This document shows, piece by piece, positions 12,148 through 23,400 of a stretch of 64,000 nt of DNA. The position numbers and the translations under genes were made by a program. Source of the stretch: Apoda limacodes (taxonomy: Eukaryota > Arthropoda > Insecta > Lepidoptera > Limacodidae); contig OX291557.1 of the NCBI GenBank assembly GCA_946406115.1, positions 4,930,501 to 4,994,500 of the forward strand, written 5' to 3'. The stretch's first letter is position 1, and each line of letters opens with the position of its first letter. Under the pieces are notes generated by a model. The model did no database searches. It was not told the origin of the DNA and worked only from the letters and a program-made list of their open reading frames with translations.

Positions 12148-13486
12148 AAATTGTAAAATAAAGCAATTTCCTAAAGTAAAATCTTTGTTTATTTCGGAAC
12201 TCTGCACTTGTATGAGCCTAACAATGTTTTCATAACCTACTGCATCCTTGTTAATTTACATATAATAACTAGCTGCCCCGCACAACTTCGTCTGCGCCAT
12301 ATTTAGCCCGACTCGCACTTGACCGGTAGGATGGTGAAAAATATCTTACGATCTATTTTCATACCTATTGAATATACACACAAAATTTCATAAGCATCGG
12401 TCAAGTCAAACATTTTTATACAGATATAACTGAATCTTATATATTAGAAGATATATAAATATTAATCCCTGTTTCCCTTGGTCACGCCATAACTTCCGAA
12501 CGACTGCACCAAATTGGATAATTCTATTTTTTTGTGTTCGTTATTGTCAGGGCAAGGTTTTTCTGAAAAGAAAAGAATCGAGTAGGACTCGCTTACTAAG
12601 GATAAACCGAGTGTAATGAAATTTTGGTAAGTTGTTGTGCACACGTCTTGAAAGGTATCTAAATTAGTACAACCCTTTCACAATAGGTGGCACGCCAGGA
12701 CTTAAAACAGACGATTAAAAAGAATTGGGCTGAATCGCTGAACCGATTTAACTGAAAGGGGAGTGGAAAGACATTGCTTACTTAGATCACCAACAAGCAA
12801 GCAACATTTTTAACATTGTCGACTCTCAGCACCAATCACGTTTACTTACGTTTAGCTGTTTAATTCCATTTGTCGCTAACGTCACGAAACGCGTTTCGTG
12901 ATATCATGGCGCAGGACGAAAAACTTTACTTTTTTACATTAAAACAGTGACCGCGTCATATTCAACGTCAGAAATGACGCATATTTGTTTTAACGGCTAT
13001 CAACATTATACCTCCACAATGTGGCAAAATATACATCATTGTATGTCCGCCACCAATAAGATAAGCTACGCATATGATAGTAGTTTTTTATGATTTAAAG
13101 TTTTTATGTCTGACGGGATTAATTTTAGGACTTATTTTTGACGAATAAAATTGAAGCTTTGCGTAGTTATACATACCTATGCTGATTTAACAAATCACTC
13201 AAAAGTGAATCACAGAAAAATAATAGGGTGTCGGAAAATAAGATCGAAAAAAAAATGTGCTGCGGCTTCACCTGCGCTAAATTCTGTGATCGGTGCAGCA
13301 TTTCTGCGGTAACTCCCTGATTATAGTAAAAAAGTTTGCTATAACAAAAAATAAAATTTACCCTTAGTGAGCGAATTTACGTGTAGGGTTTCCTGTCTAT
13401 ATTTTTCTCGTCTTTTCAACTATCTCTGTACCAAATTTTAATTTCAATACATTTCTGTACCATTAATTAAGATCGGCCAACTAAAA
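12148..13486. repeat. array unit 6
   Basis: Two private substitutions noticed, at 12300 and 12362, both inside the segment resembling a dispersed repeat. Confidence 0.9.
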
Positions 13487-14819
13487 AAATTGTAAAATAA
13501 AGCAATTTCCTAAAGTAAAATCTTTGTTTATTTCGGAACTCTGCACTTGTATGAGCCTAACAATGTTTTCATAACCTACTGCATCCTTGTTAATTTACAT
13601 ATAATAACTAGCTGCCCCGCACAACTTCGTCTGCGCCACATTTAGCCCGACTCGCACTTGACCGGTAGGATGGTGAAAAATATCTTACGATCTATTTTCA
13701 AACCTATTGAATATACACACAAAATTTCATAAGCATCGGTCAAGTCAAACATTTTTATACAGATATAACTGAATCTTATATATTAGAAGATATATAAATA
13801 TTAATCCCTGTTTCCCTTGGTCACGCCATAACTTCCGAACGACTGCACCAAATTGGATAATTCTATTTTTTTGTGTTCGTTATTGTCAGGGCAAGGTTTT
13901 TCTGAAAAGAAAAGAATCGAGTAGGACTCGCTTACTAAGGATAAACCGAGTGTAATGAAATTTTGGTAAGTTGTTGTGCACACGTCTTGAAAGGTATCTA
14001 AATTAGTACAACACTTTCACAATAGGTGGCACGCCAGGACTTAAAACAGACGATTAAAAAGAATTGGGCTGAATCGCTGAACCGATTTAACTGAAAGGGG
14101 AGTGGAAAGACATTGCTTACTTAGATCACCAACAAGCAAGCAACATTTTTAACATTGTCGACTCTCAGCACCAATCACGTTTACTTACGTTTAGCTGTTT
14201 AATTCCATTTGTCGCTAACGTCACGAAACGCGTTTCGTGATATCATGGCGCAGGACGAAAAACTTTACTTTTTTACATTAAAACAGTGACCGCGTCATAT
14301 TCAACGTCAGAAATGACGCATATTTGTTTTAACGGCTATCAACATTATACCTCCACAATGTGGCAAAATATACATCATTGTATGTCCGCCACCAATAAGA
14401 TAAGCTACGCATATGATAGTAGTTTTTTATGATTTAAAGTTTTTATGTCTGACGGGATTAATTTTAGGACTTATTTTTGACGAATAAAATTAGAGCTTTG
14501 CGTAGTTATACATACCTATGCTGATTTAACAAATCACTGAAAAGTTAATCACAGAAAAATAATAGGGTGTCGGAAAATAAGATCGAAAAAAAAATGTGCT
14601 GCGGCTTCACCTGCGCTAAATTCTGTGATCGGTGCAGCATTTCTGCGGTAACTCCCTGATTATAGTAAAAGAGTTTGCTATAACAAAAAATAAAATTTAC
14701 CCTTAGTGAGCGAATTTACGTGTAGGGTTTCCTGTCTATATTTTTCTCGTCTTTTCAACTATCTCTGTACCAAATTTTAATTTCAATACATTTCTGTACC
14801 ATTAATTAAGATCGGCCAA
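13487..14819. repeat. array unit 7 (terminal)
   Basis: Rightmost unit and the most diverged: changes at 14013, 14492-14493, 14539, 14546 and 14671. The final six bases or so of the unit are absent before unique sequence resumes. Confidence 0.9.
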
Positions 14820-16179
14820 TTAATCTAAGGGTACTATTTATTATGCAAAGCGACAGGCATCTGACCTTTGTAAATCAGACCTTATCTTAGGGTAATCGCT
14901 GTCCCAGAGCCGAAGCAGCTCATAAAGATTTTGATTTTGTTATATAAAACCTTAAACAATTAGCTCTGACAAACATAAGAATATAATTATAAAAAACCGA
15001 GTCAAATACCGGCAAAAACCGAGTAATCTGCCTTTAGGTCCTACGCAAACTATTTATCATTTAATTTTGCTAGTAATATTATGGCGTTACGCAGACCTTG
15101 TCAAATTACATTTTGTACTGATTCGCCAGCTAGGCACAAGGTTCTAAACGAGCACCACCATCTGCTGCTACAATTTTAAATGTATTGTGTATTATAATAT
15201 CGATAATACAAGAAAGGAAGAGAGAGAGGCCAACATAAATCAGGACAGGTTAAGGAGGGATGGCAATACTGATAAAAAAGCAAATTGTACCACATAAAGT
15301 AATCAAATTTATTGTCAATCAACGTATGTATTTATTTACAATAAAAGCTACATAAATATGTAATTGTGATAAAATATTGATATTGCGCTTATACCGAATA
15401 ATAAAACTGTAACTTCTATTTAGAGTTGTCATTTAACTAAACCTATAATAGTTTTTGATAATATAAAGTTGTGTTTGAAGCATTAAGAGACATACATATA
15501 CAAAATTATGCACAAGTTTTGTTTGTAATTTTTTAAGGCCAATAAAAGGTTCTCTTAAAGCTGCCAATACATTGAATGCGTACCGCCATATTGCACATAG
15601 AGTGCATTTATTTTTGGTAAACAGAACGATCGACTGCACGCATAGAGAGCGCATTCAATGCATTTAATACTTGTAAACAAAACGTGGCTCAAACCATTGA
15701 GTTTGTTATATCTATAAATTACTTTGTTACTGCTCAGTTTTTTGTAAAATCACAAATAATTCTAAGTATAAACACAAAGGTAACGTAGATACACATCGAA
15801 ACATACGTTTGTATAAAAAATTCTTAGATAGTTTTGTTTTGATATTATATAAAACTAGTTTACATACATATGACTTTATATTGTTAGGGGGTAATAAAGT
15901 CAATGAGTGAGCAACAGATGAATTTGAATTAAATGAATTTAAATGCGCAATTAACAACTTAATTGGAAAAAATATATTTCTTTATTGATAAATGTACATT
16001 AATAACAAATGATAACTATAAGCGGTGCATACAATAACATTAATTAAATAAAGTGAAATGAAAATACAATGATTTTATCTAAAACATATTATTGAAATCC
16101 ATTAAAATCGCTGTTGTGTACTACTAATGTGTAACGAAGACGTAAAAATAAATAAAAAAGTATAGACTGTCTCTATACA
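14820..16179. other. no gene seen
   Basis: AT-rich flank of the array. Two minus-strand frames of about 75 codons (15433-15654, 15727-15957) have no recognisable motif and low-complexity composition. Confidence 0.5.
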
Positions 16180-16327
16180 ATCTTTTGAAGTACAGTGTAA
16201 CAAACTTTTTTGACCCGGTGGTCAAAAATCAAAACTACAGTCGCCGTATTACAATGGTGTAAACTTGCACGACACTAGCGACCATACAACGGGTCAGAAA
16301 AGTTTGTTGCACTGTACTTCAAAAGAT
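16180..16327. mobile_element. 148-bp foldback element (MITE-like)
   Basis: Left arm ATCTTTTGAAGTACAGTGTA... and right arm ...GCACTGTACTTCAAAAGAT pair over about 37 bp with two mismatches. Pairing resumes further in at TGACCCG and CGGGTCA. Only about 60 bp separates the arms. A small non-autonomous DNA transposon is the likely identity. No target duplication is clear. Confidence 0.7.
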
Positions 16328-16589
16328 CTAAGCCTAAATAGATTACCTGTTTTTTATGTTTTTGCAGGAAGTGCCAAAATTTTGTAGACGTACTATACAT
16401 TTATTTTTCTTCATTCTTTATCTGTTTTACACGAAATAAAAAAAAAATGTAGCTGTACAATTTTACTATGTTCCTAATTACTATTTATGGATGTTCCCCG
16501 TGTCCAATCCTGACTTACTTCTTACAGTTTTCTTAGAATTGGCAAAGGCGTATATTTTTCTGTCCCTGGTCTTTAATTTTACCACTTCA

Positions 16590-16755
16590 TCATATCAGCT
16601 TATATTGGTCCACTACTGGATATAAGCCTCCTCTATGGCGCGCCATTTCTTCCGGTCCTCTGCCTTCCACATCCAGTCACTACCAGCTCGTTTTTTTAAG
16701 GTCGTAGGTCTACCGGGCTGGAGGGCGTCCCACGCTTCACCTTCCAATACGCTTA
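16590..16755 (-). pseudogene. RTE/R4-like LINE ORF2 C-terminus and 3' end
   Basis: The minus-strand translation contains DWMWKAEDRKKWRAIEEAYI followed by a stop and WTN, the known C-terminal pattern (D R . K W R ... E A Y . Q Q W) of RTE-like elements. It ends in the TGATATGATGA type of tail. Confidence 0.65.
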
Positions 16756-17639
16756 CCACTTATTAATATTAAATTGGTATTTATGACTTATGTCACAAAT
16801 ATAACGCCACCTTAGTCCTGATACACTGCTATCAGAAGCAATGTTGCGGAGACGGACTCACCCCTTGTCACGCAGGACGAGAACGTGGTTGGTGAACAAA
16901 TGCTGTCCACCACATCAGGATGTCTAAAAACCGTAAAGTTGTACATACATCAATTATTCTAATGCAAAAAAATTACAATTCTTGGTATACTTTTTAATAT
17001 CTGAAGATACAACAAAAAAATATTAAACAAATTTCAAACGATGTGAAACAACGCATAATGTTTTAGCCGGAGAAAGTTTCAAAGTTACCAAAAGTTTTCA
17101 TGCATACAATTTTAAGGTCCTACGCTTTATAAAGAATATAGATATATTGTGAATAATTTTATGTTCGCTATGTAACATTATTTGATATTAATAAATATTG
17201 GATGAACTTAAACACAATACAAGCAACATAATAAATTCAGTAACATACATGGTAAATAGTAGATTCAAACACAAAATACAACAACAAACGCTTTTTACAA
17301 ATGCTGCCAATAGTCACTCAATAAAGGTGAGTACATATGTTATTAAATTCATACAAACAAACTCAAGGTAATAAATACACAATGATATTACATATTACAA
17401 ACAAGTTACATCAATAAAAGGCACTGTTTATAATCCAAAAGCTTAATTTTATGATAAACTCATTGAAAAGGGGACAGTAATAAAATTCAATAGATATACA
17501 AGTTGTATAAAAATGGGGTACTAAGCCCAGAAAGTATGACTGTACGCAGGAATGATTGTATGAATTGAATGAAATGATATTCTTTGTAATAAGATTTTCT
17601 TGAAAGCAAATTATAAAAATTAAATTTAAATTCTTGAAA
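16756..17639. other. no gene seen
   Basis: AT-rich; no frame or repeat recognised. Confidence 0.45.
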
Positions 17640-17890
17640 TCTCGAATATCTTGGACATCTACTGAGACATGATAGATATCACCTGCTTAAACTTAAAATG
17701 ATGGATCTAATTGGAGGCGAAAGACGCACTGGGCGGCGGAAGAAGTCATGGCTGCGAAACAGTAGGGAGAGAACCGAAATCACTACAGCAGTTGTTAGGT
17801 GTGGCTTAAGACGGAAGCAGATTTGCAGGGCTGGCTGGCAAACTCCAGTTATGGCACCTCAAGAAGAAAGCGAATTTACATGAAGATTGA
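17640..17890 (+). pseudogene. LINE ORF2 C-terminal fragment
   Basis: Reads GGERRTGRRKKSWLRNSRER then further Arg/Lys-rich sequence. The motif G.R..GRRK.SWLRN is typical of the C-terminal end of RTE/R4-type elements in moths. The last part (CAAACTCCAGTTATGG, then AAGAAGAAAG) fits the known ending in another frame. Confidence 0.65.
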
Positions 17891-20173
17891 AATAAGGAAG
17901 GAATATATTTTAAAGATTTATTTTACTCATATATTTTCGGTTTAGTACCCTATTCCCGACTTACCTATCGCTAAAAGTTATGGTCTTATTATATATTTTC
18001 TAATTTGGTGTTAGTTTATAACAACCAGTTTGCAATAGCAAATTATCTAATTTATATATAAGTGAATGTACATATACAATATGACTTAATACAGAAGTCT
18101 TAATACATTTAAATATTTAGTACATCAAATCCTTAAGTGCATTCGCATCCAATATATTTACATTAAGTATAATCAATCACATAGGTATCTATAAAGTTGA
18201 AAAATTTATGTAAGTTATACTTAGTTAATGATACTCTGTATTGATGTGTTGTAATTATATGTAGGTACCTATTACCTACATTGATACGTTTTGTGAATGA
18301 ATAGCTTACGTATATTACTTAGTTTTGTTTTCTAATTTTAGTATTTTAAGATTTAGGATGATTTTTGAATTCATTGCGTTTACTATATTTATATATTAGT
18401 GACAAATTTCCTTAAATATTAGTAATGGCAAATTTGAGTGAAAGGATACATTCCTTTATTTTCTAAAATTCATTGATGCTTATTAATCGATCGATCAGAA
18501 TCATAAAATAAAGGTTTTTTTTTCATATTTTACCGGTTCGATTATCGGTTTCATCAAAAATCTTTGAATACAGTTTTGAGGAATAATAAAGCAATGCTTT
18601 CTTTCAGTAAAGTTTACTATCATCAATATTTGTTGTACTTTTCCTGCAATGACCGCCATTTCCTTCCATCCTAAGTGTCAGACGTAAAAAATTTATACAA
18701 ATTCCGTAGTACAAATAAGTATCCATATGTTGTCACTCAAAATACTTTAAAATCATATATTTTTTTACCGTATATCACATTAATGCGATTTAAGTGACGA
18801 TTGTTTATAGTTAAAGATATTAAGGTTGTATGAAAAAAATTACGTTGCACTGCGAATTCGAAGTGGTAAATATAGAGCCTGCAATGTTTACTGCCTAACA
18901 CAGCCATCTCAATCTGTTGTTATAATCAAGTAAATGAGTTCAGAATACTAACTCGAAAACAATAGCAAACCTAATGTTTCAAATACTAGAAAAAATAACA
19001 TTGCGGGCTCAATATTAACCATATCGCTAACTCTCGTTTTCTAAGTGTGGTTTCATTTTACCGATAAATATTTATGGATTTTACTATCCTAATGTATTGA
19101 TATAAACATTACACGCGATATGCCTGATACGATGTGTAAAAATATTATAAAAATAATATATCATAAAAATTTTATCAAGCGGATGGAAAAATAGTGGACC
19201 CAAATATGATAAATAATGAATAGGTAATTTATTAGACTACATATATGTTTTATAAGCCGAAAATGTAAATGCAAATGTTATCTTTTCTATTAAAGAATTA
19301 TCATATTCATAGCATATTTATATTGGTTCTTTTACTATTTTTCAAGATTATATGTATAAATTACATATAATTTATGTAAATGCTAAATAATTATTAAATA
19401 TTTGACATATTTTTAAATAATATTTAGTATGTGTTTGTAACAGTTGGTAGCTATACTAATGTAGCCATAAAGGACTAGCTCATTATTTTAACACATCTTT
19501 CAGTAGAAAACTCGTTTTGATAGTAAAGATTTCGAGTATAAACGAATAGTATTAACTGTAGTAGAAAAAAGTCGAAGAATATATCATAAATATGTCCCTA
19601 TTGCAACTGTAAAGAGAATAAATTCGAATTTTGGAAATTAATCAATTGAGTTTAAATCAAGTAACTGTTTTGTTTTTTAAACATCTTTACTATAGGAACA
19701 CACGTTTTAGAGAATATGTTACAATTTATTGAAAATGTTATAAAAAACATCAAATATTATTTATGGAACTTATAACTAATATTGCTGTATTTTGTCGGTA
19801 AATATTTTCAAGTACAATTAATTATAATTCATATAATGGAAAAATACTGAAAGTATTACTTATTTTATCTTACTATATAATCTACGGTTTTCTAGACTTA
19901 TAACTTGTTTATCTTATAATAGTTAAACCTATAATATAAATTCTCTCAAAAATTTGGCACAATAGAATATTTATTAAGTATACCACATAAACAAACAAAT
20001 GTCTATGACATTATGAAAACACAAGAATAATTACCTACTGTATAATATAATATATAAAGAACACAAAGACATCGATCACAGATGTCGCTTTATACTTTAT
20101 ACAACTTACTAAATGAAATAGAGTTTGTCTGTCTCACTTAGACGAACACAGGTCCGTCATTTTCTGTTTCCAC
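17891..20173. other. AT-rich sequence, partly RGK 3' UTR
   Basis: Very AT-rich with no coding frame. The part nearest 20173 should be the 3' UTR of the minus-strand RGK gene; its far end cannot be fixed. Confidence 0.5.
19970..19975 (-). promoter_or_regulatory. candidate polyadenylation signal of the RGK gene
   Basis: AATAAA on the minus strand, about 200 bases past the RGK stop codon. Such hexamers are common by chance in AT-rich DNA, so this is only the nearest plausible candidate. Confidence 0.25.
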
Positions 20174-20451
20174 TCACAGGACATGTAAGTTCTCACAGTT
20201 TTTGAATTTTGAATCCTCTTTACCGAAAATCCAGGTCAGCATTTGCCTGGCTTTCATGCTCGCTCGTACTACACCTCTGGACTTGTACCAGTGTGCAGGT
20301 GAGGACTCCCTGCCACCCTCTGCTGAATACTGCTGTTGTTTCAACCTTATCTGGTTTAAAATTCCAACTAGAAGTTCATCTACGTTATGATTTATACCTA
20401 CTGATACTTCTATAAATTTCGCTTTGAATGTGCAGGCCAAGCATTTTCCAT
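20174..20451 (-). CDS. Rgk: RGK GTPase last coding exon with family C-terminus
   Basis: The acceptor TTTCACAG precedes 20451. A split Asp leads into GKCLACTFKAKFIEVS, then GINHNVDELLVGIL, a basic, Gln-rich tail, and KNCENLHVL just before TGA at 20176-20174. The last motif corresponds to the conserved C-x-x-L-x-V-L ending of RGK proteins, which lack lipidation. The tail between (QQQYSAEGG ... SMKARQMLTWIFGKED) is where vertebrate relatives bind calmodulin and 14-3-3. Overlapping plus-strand frames at 20202-20415 are shadows of this exon. Confidence 0.92.
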
Positions 20452-23400
20452 CTGTGAAACAAATTTAAATGATTTTGAAATTTTAAATAGGAATGATCCA
20501 CGCATAGGATGTTTTATTCTAACCCTGATCTTTTAGTTTACCACTTATTGCTCTAAAGCTGGTGATAAGGTCTAAATGTGGGGGACGGACACTACGATAT
20601 GAGTGTTGTATCAAGCAAGTGTTTATTTTTATCTGATGATTAAAACTTTGTGATATTTTACATCATCATCATCATTATCATCATTTCAGCCGCAAGAAGT
20701 CCACTGCCGAACATAGGCCTCCCCCATAGATTCCCAAAGGAAATATTAAGGAAATTATACGTACCTTCTATTGATTTTCAAAATACTTTTACAAAGTACA
20801 AAGTTATATAACTATAAACTTTATATAACTATAAAGTTATATAGTTATTTAACTATAAGTAATATATATATATATATTATACTTCTAGTATAATTAGTTT
20901 TAGCTTTAATTCCTATTTTAATGAATATTACCTTCCTAGTTTTATTTTGTTTAGCGATATACAATTTGTTATTATTATTTTCATAACACACGTTGTTCAT
21001 AATTGTAAACCATATGACAAGTATCTCTTTGAGCCCTTCAACATAGTTAGGTTTATTGGAAGATCTTCTTACTCTTAACATTTCAGTTCCTACGTGGAAG
21101 CTGTTTAAGAGGGGACATAAATCCAGACAATTTTGTTATACAACGCGGAATAGGAACGAAATATAGGCAAAAAGCATTAAATATTAATAACTTAAATATT
21201 ATTATTTGTATCTTGTATCAAATCAAAAATTGACAAAAATAAGAGGAAAGCTTGGGATTTTTTTATCGAAACAATTTTAAAGATCATGTATTTGCTGACA
21301 TCAGACCTTAAAATTATAATGCGGTATCTTGATGATTTTTTAATATTATTTTGGACTTAATTTACTAACTTAAAATTGAATTCTAACCTGAGCAATTTAC
21401 CTTTTAGTCCCCGCTTAAGAACTCTTATTCCATAAAAGATACATGGTCTGCTCATTGCCACTTCAGAATACTAATTTTAGAATCAACATCTGAATTTTTC
21501 GTTCCAAAATACTAAACATAACGTCTATAAAATACAAACCCTGTGTAGAGACTGCCCGACTTCTTGCTAAATCTATTTTGTTGGCAACCAACAGAGCTGG
21601 TCTGGATCGCAGCATGTCACAGTCCAGGAGCCTCGTCAGTTCCTGCTCTGCCTTCAGGTAGGACGCCTTGTCCACCACTGAATATATAACCACAAACGCA
21701 TCGGGCGGCTCCAAACGTTCTATTTCTTCCTGGAAAATTAATTTTACACTTATTACTACAACCGAGCTTAGAAAAATAACCAAAAGTAATAATTGATTCG
21801 GGTTGCTGCCTGCCTTTTCTTTCTCCAAACACCTTTTTAGGCAATGACCTATTGTTTTCATATATTCATAGGATTATATTTTTGTACATATTTCGGTTTT
21901 CTTTAAGCATAATGTAACAATATTAAATAAAAGATATTATTTTCATGGACAGTGGATATCATAAAACCGTTTGTCCTAAAGAAAGGCTTGTTGGCTATGG
22001 ATACCAGACTTTTTTTTTTTTGAACTGACTATGCAGTTGGCTGTTGCAGCCATTACTGCTTCACCGGGCTTTTTGGGGCGAGACTCTGAAGGAGCCTCAG
22101 CCCATATAGCGCCCAACGCTCAAGGGCTCCCCGCGGGGGAAGCCTCGGCTTGGGTTGTCGCTCTCGGGGGCGTCCCTTCGACTGGCATGGGTCTCGAACC
22201 CGAAGGTGAGTCACCGCCAGGAGGGAAGTTCCCCGTTACGATACCAGACAACGGATACTCATAGAAAACGCCCGAAGACAAAAGACCAAACACGAATGTA
22301 TGGGGATCTAAATCTAGACATCTAAAGCGCCCATTACATTCAAGAATTTGAACTATCTATATTTATTAACTGATTTGTTATCTAGGTACCTTATTGTTTG
22401 TTTATACCTTAGCCGTCGTGCAGTTTACGAAGTACAATTCAGATTCTTCTCCGTTTAACATGATGGAAACTTTCTGCTCTGAGCTGTCAGCATCTGTGAA
22501 GACAAAGATACTTGTGTGACTTTTTAAGTACTTAATTTTTATCATTATATCAGCTTATTTGGTCTACTCCTTGGCGCCCAACTTCTCACCGTCATCTGTC
22601 TTCCGCATTTAACTACTAACAACCACCTTCTTAAGGTATTGATCCATGGTGCTGAAAGCCGTTACATGCTTCGCTTTCCGATACTTGGCCTCCACTCTAA
22701 GATATGTAAGATATGTAAACGTGACTTTTCCTGCGAGTTACGACGGTTACTTAAGTTATGCTTTCTGATGTCTTTATTTTGATTTCAATCTTTAAGAGAA
22801 ACTCTTACTTAATTTTTTCTAAACAATCAGACAATGTTCAGACACATTAGCCTGTAATTGTTTAAGATTTTTACCTGTCCAGCTGTTGCACACATATCCC
22901 CCGCTAAATCAGTATCGCTAAAGTCAAATGCCTCGATGTCAAACTCAACTGTTAATGCAACCCAGACACATCAGTGAAGCGGCTTAGCACCTCCAGGGTG
23001 ACGAAGCGATTACGACTGGGCAACAGTTTATTGACCTGCGGTAAGGTTTGATTACGACGAACTTTCGACTCCGCACCATTCTTTTATGATTTCTTCTAAC
23101 CAAAGGTTTAGTTTGGTAGAAATCGCTTTTTAGCGATAAGGTCGCTTATTCTTAAGTAAGCTTTTTATTTTATTTCATTTGAATAATGTACAAAAGAGAA
23201 AATTCTTTCATTCTTTCAAAAAGGCGAACAGTTTTCCGGCGGGTGACCACTAGGTGTAAGCGCCGACAGCGAAACGTAAGTGGTGCGAGAGCGAGACGCG
23301 AGCGGAGTGACACGACAGCCAAATGACCACGAACCAACTTGTCTAGAGGCAATGTTGTGCTGTTATGACGCTGATAAGTGTACGTTTGTAGTAAGGAGTT

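Larger units (their letters stand above)
5453..14819. repeat. macrosatellite: seven tandem copies of a 1339-bp unit
   Basis: Direct head-to-tail array. Unit starts (AAATTGTAAAATAAAG) fall at 5453, 6792, 8131, 9470, 10809, 12148 and 13487, exactly 1339 apart. The last copy stops about six bases short, at GATCGGCCAA. I saw no insertions or deletions between copies, only isolated substitutions, mostly in copies 1 and 7. Each unit contains ACTAGCTGCCCCGC..., which resembles a widespread lepidopteran interspersed repeat, and a perfect 20-bp palindrome. A 60-codon minus-strand frame recurs in every unit but looks like repeat sequence, not protein. Array limits are clear: the flanks diverge immediately. 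Confidence 0.97.

Noticed and set aside
21463..21861. A single 132-codon minus-strand gene
   Set aside because: Only 21729-21540 is coding. The ends of the frame are intron, shown by the acceptor and donor and by family resemblance.
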